This document shows, in pieces, positions 10,154-18,424 of a stretch of 46,318 nt of DNA. The translations under genes were made by a program, and so were the position numbers. The notes under the pieces were generated by a model. The model was not told the DNA's origin and made no database searches. It was given only the letters and a program-made list of their open reading frames with translations. Origin of the DNA: Planctomycetaceae bacterium (GTDB taxonomy: Bacteria; Planctomycetota; Planctomycetia; Planctomycetales; Planctomycetaceae); NCBI GenBank assembly GCA_016795145.1, contig JAEUII010000425.1:1-46318 (forward strand), written 5' to 3'. Within the stretch, counting starts at the first letter, position 1; the number at the start of each line of letters is the position of its first letter.

Positions 10154-11179
10154 TTACATCTTGCCAGCAGATACTTCCGGACCAGATCCGAGGTATTTAT
10201 CTGTGAAGCACTCGGCGGCCTTCACACTTCCGGCAGGAATGTCATTCAGCTCTTCAATCTGCTGAACCAGCTCGGTCCAGCGTTCGAGCGTCATTGTTCC
10301 AACCTGAGCACCTTCCGGTGGCTCGCACAACGGAGCCATCGCCTTCGCTCCGAACGCAAGAGCCTCTTCGCTGATGTCCGTGTTCAATGTGCGAATGTAC
10401 TCGTTCGTTTCAGCTGGCGACTGAAGGTACTGCTTCCAGCCTTCAAGGCTTGCCGCTACGACCGCCTTCACGAGTTCGGGTTTTTCCTTGATGACGGTTT
10501 CCGTGGTGACCAGCAGGCTGGCGTACGGATTGAATCCAATGTCTGAAACCATCAAAACTTCGGGATCGCCACCCTTTTCTTTCGCAACGAACGGCTCGCT
10601 GAAGACAAACGCCTGCTGTGCGAAATTGGGCTTCGACAGGAATTCGCCAACCTGGCCGCTGAAGGGAACAAACGTCACGTTGGTCAGTGGCAGTTTCTTC
10701 TTCATCCAGAGTGCGAACGGGCGAGATTCGCTGATGGCCAGCTCGATGTCTTTGAGGTCTTCCAGCTTCTGAAATCCCGACGCTTTATGAACCATGATGC
10801 ATCTCGGCGAATTCTGCAGCGGAGCCAGCAGGGCCACCAGGGGGACTCCGTTTGCACGTCCCTTCACGACGTTGTCAGCATCGGAAACGGCGAAGTCGAT
10901 ATGGCCGGCCGCGAGCTCTGAGATCACCAGCTGAGGTGCTCCGGGGCCCCCAGGTGTAATCTCCACATCGATTCCCGCTTCGGAATACAGGCCAAGCGTC
11001 TTGGCGGCAAGGTAACCGCCATGCTCCATCTCCGGGTACCAGTTCAAAGCCAGCTGCGTCTGAGTCCGAGCTTCGGATTTCTGAGCGGGTGACGACGGCG
11101 AGCCGGACGGCTCACAACCGAAATTCGCCAAAAGGAGGCAGGCAACGCAGCCATGAACGAGGCGAGTGATGAGTTTCAT
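10154..11179 (-). CDS. NMT1/SsuA-type ABC transporter substrate-binding lipoprotein
   Basis: 341-residue periplasmic binding protein of the NMT1/THI5-like family, whose members capture thiamine precursors, nitrate, alkanesulfonates or related small molecules for an ABC importer. The N-terminal export signal ends at Cys22 (LLLANFGC, a non-ideal lipobox). It continues with LALNWYPEMEHGGYLAAK, GLYSEAGIDVEITPGG and HIDFAVSDADNVV, all typical of the family. The NWYPEMEHGGYLAA pattern leans towards the THI5/ThiY-like pyrimidine-binding branch, but the ligand is not certain. No permease or ATPase gene adjoins it, so its transporter must be encoded elsewhere or missing. Confidence 0.88.
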   Translation of the reverse strand: MKLITRLVHGCVACLLLANFGCEPSGSPSSPAQKSEARTQTQLALNWYPEMEHGGYLAAKTLGLYSEAGIDVEITPGGPGAPQLVISELAAGHIDFAVSDADNVVKGRANGVPLVALLAPLQNSPRCIMVHKASGFQKLEDLKDIELAISESRPFALWMKKKLPLTNVTFVPFSGQVGEFLSKPNFAQQAFVFSEPFVAKEKGGDPEVLMVSDIGFNPYASLLVTTETVIKEKPELVKAVVAASLEGWKQYLQSPAETNEYIRTLNTDISEEALAFGAKAMAPLCEPPEGAQVGTMTLERWTELVQQIEELNDIPAGSVKAAECFTDKYLGSGPEVSAGKM

Positions 11180-11693
11180 TGCGACATCTTCACAAAGGCG
11201 AAATTCGACCGGATAGGAGATCGTAGCAGAACAAAGTCGGGGGACCAGGTGAGCCGATTCAGCAGCCTGACGCGTTCGCCAAAATGGGGGAGCAGCAAAT
11301 GCTCGAGTGCGCAGGCAGCGATCCTAAGTCAAGGATCTTCAACGAGTTCCAACGACAGGTGCATGGCACCTTGATTGCGCTTGGTATCTGGAGTTCGCAC
11401 TGAAAGTCGGGTGTCAAACCGGACAAGGTTTTCCACAAATGCCACCGCGATGAAGAGAAGTTCAGTGATTCGCGTGCTGCGAGTGACTTTGGACGCATGT
11501 CCAGGCTGGCACAATCGATACCGCCCGCACGACTCAACCGGTTTACGCTCTTCAACACTTTGAAACCGGCAGGATGCTGAAAATCCACTGACTGTGACGG
11601 ATCTGCGACCCAGGTTTGTATGAGCGACATTCCGTCGACTCCATGAGAACGCTTCCCCGCGTTCCACGTCTTCCCCGACGTCAGGAGAGAATT
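11180..11693. other. intergenic region between divergent genes
   Basis: 514 bp between the substrate-binding protein gene (minus) and the CBS-domain gene (plus). It contains the second copy of the AGGTGC-ATG-GCACCT palindrome (11357-11371). I see no credible gene. Promoters for both flanking genes are expected here. Confidence 0.5.
11357..11371. repeat. REP-like palindrome, copy 2
   Basis: The same 15-mer as at 322-336: AGGTGC, spacer ATG, GCACCT. It lies in a non-coding stretch about 11 kb from the first copy, with no transposase remnant beside it. Confidence 0.55.
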
Positions 11694-12299
11694 ATGCAGC
11701 GTCAGGTTCGAGATCTCATGCGCATTCGGCATGGGAATGTGGTGGCTGAAACAACAACGCTCCGCGAAGTGGCCGAGCGATTAATCGTGAGTGACTGCGA
11801 TATGATGGCGGTCACTGATTCCAGTGGACGCCTGATTGGTGTCATTTGCGAAAGCAGCGTGGTTCGAGCTCTGATGGCCAGTCCATCTGACGAGGCGACG
11901 ATCCAGCCCATTGTGATGCGTCATGCGGAATCTGTTCGGATTGACGCATGTCTGACGGCAGTCCTGCCACTCTTCCGGTCTTCTGCCAATACCGCGGTTC
12001 CGGTTGTGAACCAGGAAAACCAGGTGTGCGGACTGTTGCTGCGTCGCGATGTGATCACCAGCCTTCTGCATCGCCGACTTGATGCAGCTGATACTGCTCC
12101 CGCGGTTGCCCCGATCCGAAGTGCTTCGATGAAGCCAGCGGCAAACTCCCGAGAAACCGGTGCTGAACGAATCAGTGACCAGGCAAAGGCTGTAGAATCC
12201 GATGGAAGCGGAATTCAGCCCGGTCAGTCTCGTCCACACTTCCTTCGAGCCGATGCAGCTCGACGATATCTGTGGTCATCGGCTGAAGACCGACTTTAA
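11694..12299 (+). CDS. CBS-domain pair protein
   Basis: 201-residue protein with two CBS motifs in tandem (about 4-60 and 66-128), for example MMAVTDSSGRLIGVICESSV and AVPVVNQENQVCGLLLRRDV. CBS pairs usually bind adenosine nucleotides and regulate a partner. A roughly 70-residue Ala/Ser-rich tail of unknown role follows. I chose ATG 11694, not the frame's first ATG at 11616, because AGGAGAGA sits 4-5 bases upstream and the CBS homology begins right after it (MQRQVRDLM). No catalytic domain is present, so this is probably a stand-alone regulatory module. Its target is unknown. Confidence 0.85.
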   Translation: MQRQVRDLMRIRHGNVVAETTTLREVAERLIVSDCDMMAVTDSSGRLIGVICESSVVRALMASPSDEATIQPIVMRHAESVRIDACLTAVLPLFRSSANTAVPVVNQENQVCGLLLRRDVITSLLHRRLDAADTAPAVAPIRSASMKPAANSRETGAERISDQAKAVESDGSGIQPGQSRPHFLRADAARRYLWSSAEDRL

Positions 12300-12390
12300 T
12301 GCTGTCCCCAATAGCCTGATCACCAGCGGTGCTCATCGAGCAAGACGCGACCATTACGTTCTGGAATTTGCAACGAGACATTCGGCATGA
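12202..12390 (+). CDS. possible small coupled ORF (doubtful)
   Basis: A 62-codon frame overlaps the 3' end of the CBS gene. Its stop overlaps the next gene's start as ATGA (12387-12390), an arrangement typical of translational coupling. I see no Shine-Dalgarno before 12202 and do not recognise the product. The sequence is not low-complexity and has no membrane segment. It could be chance. Confidence 0.2.
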   Translation: MEAEFSPVSLVHTSFEPMQLDDICGHRLKTDFNAVPNSLITSGAHRARRDHYVLEFATRHSA

Positions 12391-13415
12391 AGCGCCTCAT
12401 CTTTCTGCTGCTCGGAATCGGCGTTTCGTTCGGCTGTCTTGCTGTTTTGACAAGAAACACTGATTTCGAGGAATTGAAACAGGCGTTCGTCAACGCCGAT
12501 TACTCAACAATTCCTGCGATGCTTGCATTGTTGCTGGCCTTTTACTGGTTGAAAGCGATTCGCTGGAAGTGGTTGTTGGCTCCCGTACAGACCTTCACAA
12601 CACGGGAGTTGTTTGCTCCGGTAATGGCAGGCTTTGCTGTAAACAATATGGTGCCAGCGCATCTGGGTGAGTTTGTTAGAGTCTTTTTCGTACGTCAGCG
12701 ATATGGCGTTCCGGTCGGCACGGCACTTTCGACTGTTGTCCTCGAACGAATCTTTGACGTACTTGCGATCCTCGCCCTTTTCGGCATTGGCGTTGTGTAC
12801 TCCGGAGGAATGCCTGCGGCCTATCAGAATACCGTCCAGGTTATTTTGGCACTTGCTGTGTGTGGAGTAGTCGCCGTAGTCGCTTACTTGATCTGGACGG
12901 AGAAGTTCATCCAGTTCACAGAATGGTGCTTCAGCTTTCTTCCGTTCATACCGAAGTTCCTGACAGTAGGTGTCATCGACCTGTTGAGGAGAGGTGCGGA
13001 AGGACTGATGTCATTGAAGAATGCGAAATCGATCGTGCTGATTTCGCTGAATTCGATTGTTCAATGGTTGATCAATGGACTGATTGCATGGATCGCTTTG
13101 CGGTCATTTCAGATTGAAGTGACGCCTGCCGCAGGACTGATTGTCACCGGAGTCACTGCGGCTGGAGTAACGATCCCGTCGACTCCTGGTTACTTTGGTG
13201 TCATTCAATTGTGTTTCTCTATTGCCTTGCAGATCCAGGAAACACCGCCTGATCCGACCCTCGTACTTGGCGCGTCGGTCTATTACCAACTGACTATGTA
13301 CATACCAGTTACGATCCTGGGAATGTACTACTTGAATCAGGCAGGCTTCAGTCTTCGCAAGCTGCAGGACGCTGCAGCCAATAAAGGCGAAATGGCTCAG
13401 TCACAAAGTAACTGA
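12387..13415 (+). CDS. LPG-synthase TM-region / YbhN (flippase-like) family membrane protein
   Basis: 342-residue polytopic membrane protein of the family named after the transmembrane half of lysylphosphatidylglycerol synthase (AglD/YbhN-like). The conserved segment AVNNMVPAHLGEFVRV (about 86-101) and the downstream TALSTVVLERIFDVLAI are diagnostic. About eight hydrophobic helices are visible, starting at LIFLLLGIGVSFGCLAVL. There is no soluble C-terminal LPG-synthase (DUF2156) domain, so it is not MprF. Members are proposed to act in lipid or glycolipid translocation at the membrane, but the substrate here is unknown. The gene follows the CBS gene by 87 bp. Its stop is one base from the stop of the convergent lipoprotein gene. 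Confidence 0.85.
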   Translation: MKRLIFLLLGIGVSFGCLAVLTRNTDFEELKQAFVNADYSTIPAMLALLLAFYWLKAIRWKWLLAPVQTFTTRELFAPVMAGFAVNNMVPAHLGEFVRVFFVRQRYGVPVGTALSTVVLERIFDVLAILALFGIGVVYSGGMPAAYQNTVQVILALAVCGVVAVVAYLIWTEKFIQFTEWCFSFLPFIPKFLTVGVIDLLRRGAEGLMSLKNAKSIVLISLNSIVQWLINGLIAWIALRSFQIEVTPAAGLIVTGVTAAGVTIPSTPGYFGVIQLCFSIALQIQETPPDPTLVLGASVYYQLTMYIPVTILGMYYLNQAGFSLRKLQDAAANKGEMAQSQSN

Positions 13416-13418
13416 GTC
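13394..13418. terminator. hairpin over the stop codons of convergent genes
   Basis: CTCAGT (13396-13401) pairs with ACTGAG (13411-13416) across a 9-nt loop. One wobble and one GC pair extend it to 13394/13418. The stem contains the TGA stop of the plus-strand gene and touches the stop of the minus-strand gene. No T-run. Confidence 0.4.
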
Positions 13419-14322
13419 ATTCAATTTGCGGTGCAATCACGCATCGAAAGCCAATCGCATCGCTCATGGCATGTGATGGGATGGAAATCCTGACTGTACT
13501 TGTCAGCAGGGAATGATGATCTCGCCACGATCCGCCTCGAATGATCTTTTCGGGGGAATCCGCTTCATCGCTCGTCACGTACTCCCACAGGTAGCCGTGC
13601 ATGTCGTAAAGCTTCCACGGGTTTGGCTTGAGCACTCCGACCTCGGGATCGTTGCCGGCCGCATTGCCTGTGTGCCATGCGTACGCGTTGAGGACGCTGG
13701 CGATGTTTCCGGAGTCTCCATCAGCCACCGCACTGTCTCCGAAGCTGTATTTTGTATTCGTGCCAGCGCGGCAGCAGTATTCCCATTCGTATTCGGTTGG
13801 AAGTCGAACCACATCCGTCTGTTCTATCAGACCTTTCGTTCGCAGTTTCGATGTCAGTGATTTGCAGAACTGAACCGCGTCATCGTAGCAGACCATCTCC
13901 AGAGAATTTCGAGGTCCCTTCCAGCGACTTGGATCGGCCCCGGTCACGGTCTTATAGAGTTCCTGAGTCACTTCGAACTGTGACATGCGGAACGGTTTCT
14001 CTGGCTTCCATTGGGAAACCGGAAGGCTTCGCTTTTCTGCACTCCCGAGAGTCTGCTCCGCCGGGAACTCGCCTTTGCCCGGTTCGATCAGCACACATTC
14101 TTCCACAAAACGCTTCAGAATGTCATCACCGGACTTCGATGTCGCGGCCGGTTTTGCAGCCTGTGTCTCCTGAGCTACGACGGCATCCGTTGACGTTTGT
14201 GCCTGACAGCCGGCAATAAGAAGAGCCAGCGTCAATGTGGTCAGCGGTCGGCGAATGTGCTGAGATTTAAATTGCGCTGAAGGCGTTCCCACGGTTGTCA
14301 CGTTGGATCGTTGGTGAGTCAC
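13417..14322 (-). CDS. FGE-sulfatase (SUMF1/EgtB/PvdO) fold lipoprotein
   Basis: 301-residue lipoprotein with lipobox LIAGC (Cys39) and a formylglycine-generating-enzyme-type domain (about 90-298). Hallmarks are RMSQFEVTQELYKTVTG, VRLPTEYEWEYCCRAG, the IIRGGSW turn and the closing IGFRCV. The region after GGSW, where true FGEs hold their copper-binding cysteine pair, reads RDHHSLLTSTVRI with no cysteine, so formylglycine synthesis is unlikely. A structural or binding role is more probable. The start is GTG, with AAGGAA about 9 bases upstream. It is the last gene of the symporter/DUF1501 operon, 27 bp after the DUF1501 gene. Confidence 0.88.
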   Translation of the reverse strand: MTHQRSNVTTVGTPSAQFKSQHIRRPLTTLTLALLIAGCQAQTSTDAVVAQETQAAKPAATSKSGDDILKRFVEECVLIEPGKGEFPAEQTLGSAEKRSLPVSQWKPEKPFRMSQFEVTQELYKTVTGADPSRWKGPRNSLEMVCYDDAVQFCKSLTSKLRTKGLIEQTDVVRLPTEYEWEYCCRAGTNTKYSFGDSAVADGDSGNIASVLNAYAWHTGNAAGNDPEVGVLKPNPWKLYDMHGYLWEYVTSDEADSPEKIIRGGSWRDHHSLLTSTVRISIPSHAMSDAIGFRCVIAPQIE

Positions 14323-14349
14323 GGATTGAATTCCTTGTTTGCTCTTTAT

Positions 14350-15783
14350 CTATGTCAGAAGATCCTGGAGCACTGTGCCGTGGACGTTGGTCAAACGGCG
14401 CTGGATCCCGTTGTGATAGTACGTGAGTCGTTCGTGATCGATGCCAAGAAGATGAAGGACCGTGGCGTGGTAGTCGTACCAGTGCACAGGATTCTCGACG
14501 GTCTTCCATCCAATCTCATCCGTTGATCCGTAAGCCATGCCAGGTTTCAATCCCGCACCGGCCATCCAGATGGAGAACCCGTACATGTTGTGATCGCGTC
14601 CGGCCCCGACAACAAACGCGCTGGACTGTGTGAAGGGTGTTCGCCCAAACTCCGACGTGCACAAAACCAGAGTATCCTGCAGCATGCCTCGCGCTTTCAG
14701 ATCCTTCAGAAGTGCGGCGACAGGCTTGTCCATTCGGCCTGCTTCTCTTGTATGGTTTTCATGGACGTCTTCATGTCCGTCCCAGTTGATGCGTGGCGAA
14801 CCGAATGAGCCGCCGGAGAATAACTGCACGAACCGGACACCGTGTTCCAGAAGTCGTCGAGTCAGAAGGCAGCGACTTCCAAAGTCCGCCGTGTCCTCCT
14901 GATCGATTCCGTACATGGCTCGAGTGGCTTCGGTTTCTTTGCTGAGATCGGTGACGTCGGGAACCGCGAGCTGCATCTTCGCCGCGAGTTCGTACGCCTT
15001 CATGCGGGCTCGAAAGGCATCCTCCGCACCTGCTGATTCGAGTTGCCTCTGGTTCAGCTGTGCAAGGAAGTCGCGACTGGCTTTGTCGAGTCCATCGGGC
15101 AGTGGTCGCGACGGAAAGAGGTCCCGGATCGGAGGACCGTTCGTCTGAAACGCAACACCCTGATGCTGCGCGGGGAGAAATCCGTTGGACCAGTTGATCG
15201 TCCCGCCGGCGGGCAGACCACGAGCATCCGGAAGCACTACATAAGAGGGCAGATCGTCCGTCTCACATCCGAGGCCATAAGAGATCCATGATCCCATCAC
15301 CGGAAAACCGTTAAGGCGAAAACCTGAATTCTCTTCAAAGGTCGCCGGCGTATGGTTGGCCGATTCCGCCACCATCGAGCGCACGATGGTCAGGTCATCG
15401 GCGACTTCCGCGAGATGTGGAAACAGGTCGGAGATCCAGAGCCCGCTTTGGCCGCGCTGTCGAAACTCCCAGTCGTTCTTTCGAATCAGGCCGATCTGGT
15501 TGAAGAAGGTTTCCGGCTTCTCCGGCCCATCCAGTGATTTGCCGTGGAACTTCGCAAGCTCCGGTTTGTAGTCAAAGGAATCGAGATGACTGAGACCGCC
15601 GCACAGGCACAAATGAACGACTCGTTTTGCGATCGGCGTATGATGTGGAAGACCTTTGGCTTCGCCTGGAACAGCATCGGCGCGAGCAACGCCGTCTTGC
15701 AGAAGCAATGAGGCGAGGGCCGTTCCTGTCAGTGACGCAGTGGAAAAATTCAGCAGGTCACGGCGCGGGATGACAGGATTCAT
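14350..15783 (-). CDS. DUF1501 domain exported protein
   Basis: 477-residue DUF1501 protein, part of the alkaline-phosphatase/sulfatase superfamily expanded in planctomycetes; its biochemical role is not established. The N-terminus has an RR motif and hydrophobic stretch (PRRDLLNFSTASLTGTALAS), suggesting Tat export. Family landmarks include LCLCGGLSHLDSFDYKPEL, the TRRLLEHGVRFVQLFSGG region and LVLCTSEFGRTPF, followed by GRDHN. Its ATG overlaps the stop of the upstream symporter gene by 4 bp, so the two are translationally coupled. In other planctomycetes, DUF1501 genes usually pair with DUF1549/DUF1553 cytochromes; here the neighbour is a symporter. Confidence 0.92.
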   Translation of the reverse strand: MNPVIPRRDLLNFSTASLTGTALASLLLQDGVARADAVPGEAKGLPHHTPIAKRVVHLCLCGGLSHLDSFDYKPELAKFHGKSLDGPEKPETFFNQIGLIRKNDWEFRQRGQSGLWISDLFPHLAEVADDLTIVRSMVAESANHTPATFEENSGFRLNGFPVMGSWISYGLGCETDDLPSYVVLPDARGLPAGGTINWSNGFLPAQHQGVAFQTNGPPIRDLFPSRPLPDGLDKASRDFLAQLNQRQLESAGAEDAFRARMKAYELAAKMQLAVPDVTDLSKETEATRAMYGIDQEDTADFGSRCLLTRRLLEHGVRFVQLFSGGSFGSPRINWDGHEDVHENHTREAGRMDKPVAALLKDLKARGMLQDTLVLCTSEFGRTPFTQSSAFVVGAGRDHNMYGFSIWMAGAGLKPGMAYGSTDEIGWKTVENPVHWYDYHATVLHLLGIDHERLTYYHNGIQRRLTNVHGTVLQDLLT

Positions 15784-17459
15784 GTGGCGGCTCCTGTGGA
15801 TGATTCTTTCCCAAAGAACCTCTGAATGAGTTCATCGTCCATCGGCCTGGTCAAAAGACTCACCGTGATCCCGGAGGTTGCAGAAACGATCAGCCCCCAG
15901 ATCAGCGGTTCAAAGCCCAGCAGGAAGTAGGGGCGGAACTTGTCGAGTGATCCAATGTTCTGAGTCGGTGTCCATCCCAGAATTCCGCAAAGGTACAGCA
16001 GCAGAATCGTCACGGCTCCGGAGATCATTGCTGCGAAGATGCCCTCTGTCGTCGCGCGTCGCCAGTAACAGGCCATGATCGCGGGAACGAGGAAGGTCGC
16101 AGCAGCGCCGGATGTACTGAAGATGATGAACACCTGAAGATACTGCACCGGGTTCCACATCACCAGAACGGAGACAAGACCAGCCACCAGCATTGTTCCC
16201 CAGGCCGCGAGCCGAAGTTCTTCCCGAGCCGCTTTAGGGTTAATGAACTTCTGGTAGATGTCTCGCACAACGCCGGATGAGAGAACAACGAGATACGAAC
16301 TCACCGTCGACATCACTGCGCCAAATGGAGCGGCGAGGATGAGCCCGGCCAGCAGAGAACCTCCGGGCCACTTGCCAGTCGTCAGGATTGCCATGCGGGG
16401 AATGATCTGATCGGATGATTCCAGGTTCGGCAAAAGGGCTCGACCGCAGACGCAGATCACAATGAGTGGAAGGTAGATGCCAAGATTGTAGAGGCTCAGC
16501 AGATAGATGGATTTGCGAATCACGTTGGTGTTCTGGCTGGCCATCAGCCTCACCAGACCCGCCGGCGCGCCGACTCCTCCCCAGATCCACACCACAAAGA
16601 AGGAGATCGCCAGGGACAACGGTAGGAACTGGTGATCCGCGTTGCCTTCGACAAATCCAGGTCCGTACACGAAGCCGGGGCCCGTGTTCTTCAGCGACGT
16701 CATCGTTGCGTTCTCGAGTCCGCCGGCAGCGGACAGCGAAGCATAAAGCAGCAGCATCACGCCGAAGAACATCAGCAGACTTTGAAACAAGTCCGTCCAG
16801 ACCGCAGCCAGAAATCCGCCAAGCAGCGTGTAGCTGACCACTGTCACTGCAAAGATAATCAGGCCGGTGTGATATCGAGCCTGAGAGACGCTGATTGTCT
16901 CTTCGGACAGAGACAATTCGCCGCCGGAGGGCCATGCCAGCTGCAACACGATGGCTCCGGCCTTGAACTGAGCAAACATCATGAACGACAGATACAGAAG
17001 AATGAAGATCGTGCACATCAGGCCCAGGGCAGGGCTGTTGAATCGTGTTCGAAAGAGATCAGGAACAGTGATGGCGCCCGTTCGTCGGCTCAACTGAGCC
17101 AGTCGCTTGCCCAGGATTCCAAAGCCTGTGACTGGAACCACCATGTAGCTTCCGATCCAGAGTGCCACGATCCAGCCGTGCTTGTAAACCAGAGACGGAA
17201 ATCCCATGAACGTGCCACCGCTTTGAATCGTCGCGGTGAGCGCCAGGGCCCATGCCCCAAGTCCTCGATTGCCGAGGAAGAAGCCTTTCATGAAGCCACC
17301 GCTCTGAGTGGCCTTGTTGGCGAGACTGCCGATCCAGAAGGAGACAGCAATAAACAGCACCAGCATGAACATCGCTCCGTAACCCACCTGTGTTTGAGCG
17401 GCGGATGGAGCAGACTGAGCGATGATGAGCATGGTTGATGAAAAAGCGAGAAGAGACAT
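15780..17459 (-). CDS. sodium:solute symporter (SSS family)
   Basis: 559-residue membrane protein of the SSS family with about 13 hydrophobic helices. It imports a small solute with Na+. Recognisable segments include GGFMKGFFLGNRGLGAWALA near the N-terminus, followed by ATIQSGGTFMGFPSLVYKHG, and the conserved ILAAPFGAVMSTVSSYLVVL around residue 360-380. It is more like the PanF/proline branch than the sugar branch, and the small upstream partner supports a PanF-like arrangement. The substrate is not determined. Its stop overlaps the start of the DUF1501 gene (ATGA). Confidence 0.92.
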   Translation of the reverse strand: MSLLAFSSTMLIIAQSAPSAAQTQVGYGAMFMLVLFIAVSFWIGSLANKATQSGGFMKGFFLGNRGLGAWALALTATIQSGGTFMGFPSLVYKHGWIVALWIGSYMVVPVTGFGILGKRLAQLSRRTGAITVPDLFRTRFNSPALGLMCTIFILLYLSFMMFAQFKAGAIVLQLAWPSGGELSLSEETISVSQARYHTGLIIFAVTVVSYTLLGGFLAAVWTDLFQSLLMFFGVMLLLYASLSAAGGLENATMTSLKNTGPGFVYGPGFVEGNADHQFLPLSLAISFFVVWIWGGVGAPAGLVRLMASQNTNVIRKSIYLLSLYNLGIYLPLIVICVCGRALLPNLESSDQIIPRMAILTTGKWPGGSLLAGLILAAPFGAVMSTVSSYLVVLSSGVVRDIYQKFINPKAAREELRLAAWGTMLVAGLVSVLVMWNPVQYLQVFIIFSTSGAAATFLVPAIMACYWRRATTEGIFAAMISGAVTILLLYLCGILGWTPTQNIGSLDKFRPYFLLGFEPLIWGLIVSATSGITVSLLTRPMDDELIQRFFGKESSTGAAT

Positions 17460-17521
17460 ACGCGGAGCTTCCAGAACTTCAGCAGTGAGTCAGATAGAGC
17501 GAAGGAAAGCGACTGGCTGTG

Positions 17522-17836
17522 TTATCCTCCGAGTCCCAGTTCATCAGCGTCTTCGACGTCTTTGCCAAGTTCCCCGTCGCGAACAAACCATGCTCCGAAG
17601 ATCCACGACACAATGGTGCATGTCAGCCACGGAACCACGATGCCCCAGAAGATCCAGTCAGGAAATCCCAGGACCAGAGTCAGCTCTTCGGGCTTGCGAC
17701 CGTAGCCCATGGTCCAGCAAACGGAGATGGACCAGGTCATCGCCGCGAACCAGATGACTGACACGATAATCGCTTCGCGCAGAGAAGATCTGACCAGCGG
17801 ATCAAGGTCTTGCGTTCTGGTCGTGGAGTCGGACAT
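17522..17836 (-). CDS. small two-helix membrane protein (DUF997/YhdT-like)
   Basis: 104 residues starting at ATG 17836 (MSDSTTRTQDLDPL), with AGGA about 11 bases upstream. The frame extends to 17941, but that part is unlike protein. Two membrane helices are visible: EAIIVSVIWFAAMTWSISVCW and IFWGIVVPWLTCTIVSWIFG. An acidic tail follows. Size, topology and position directly before an SSS symporter match the DUF997/YhdT small proteins found with PanF-type symporters. It is probably a symporter accessory subunit and is the first gene of the operon. Confidence 0.78.
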   Translation of the reverse strand: MSDSTTRTQDLDPLVRSSLREAIIVSVIWFAAMTWSISVCWTMGYGRKPEELTLVLGFPDWIFWGIVVPWLTCTIVSWIFGAWFVRDGELGKDVEDADELGLGG

Positions 17837-18424
17837 GCAGCTTTGTTCCTGCAGGAGTCGGGCGGGAAATTGAAAGGCGCGGAACTCCATGGTAACGCGA
17901 ATTGTCAGCCATGCCACCAACGTCTGGCAGCTGCCTCGCATTCCCTACAAATTCCGCAAACGGCATTCTTCGACTAAGCCGCCAAGGCGTTCCCGCGCTT
18001 CAAGTCGCTGCTGCGGAAATGGAGTTCCGCGGCTGCTCGGATTGCCTGCGTTTCATGCGGATTCGATTGCCCAATCGTCAGAGTCGACGAAAGACGTTGG
18101 TCGTTGATTCTCGGGCTGCGTCCCTGCGGACTGTGATCGCATCCGGTTTACTCGTTGCGACGCATCTGAGTGGCAAAGTACCCTGGCTCTTACGAATTCG
18201 GCACAGCTGGATCGTGAAAGTCCCATTCAAAGTCATGAGAGCTGCAATCTGATTTTTTTCCCGGCAAGTCTGTGTGCATGCGTGCGATGACTGCCCGCCG
18301 AGCGCGCGGTGCTGCGCCATGATCTCGTGAAAGGCAGAAGGAGCTCCTGACTTTCACACCCCGGTTCTTCCGGGGCAGATCACTTCGGATTCCCCTCATC
18401 GCTGTTGTTGACGAAAGAAGTCCA
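17837..18424. other. divergent intergenic region before the giant repeat gene
   Basis: 588 bp between the divergent DUF997-like and giant repeat genes. Near the giant gene it holds a 10-bp palindrome AGGAGCTCCT (18339-18348) and a GC hairpin (18359-18375). I see no gene; promoters for both directions must be here. Confidence 0.5.
18359..18375 (+). promoter_or_regulatory. 5'-leader hairpin of the giant repeat gene
   Basis: CCCCGG-TTCTT-CCGGGG forms a perfect 6-bp GC stem with a 5-nt loop, 49 bp before the ATG. It could be an mRNA leader structure or an attenuator. No T-run follows. Confidence 0.35.
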
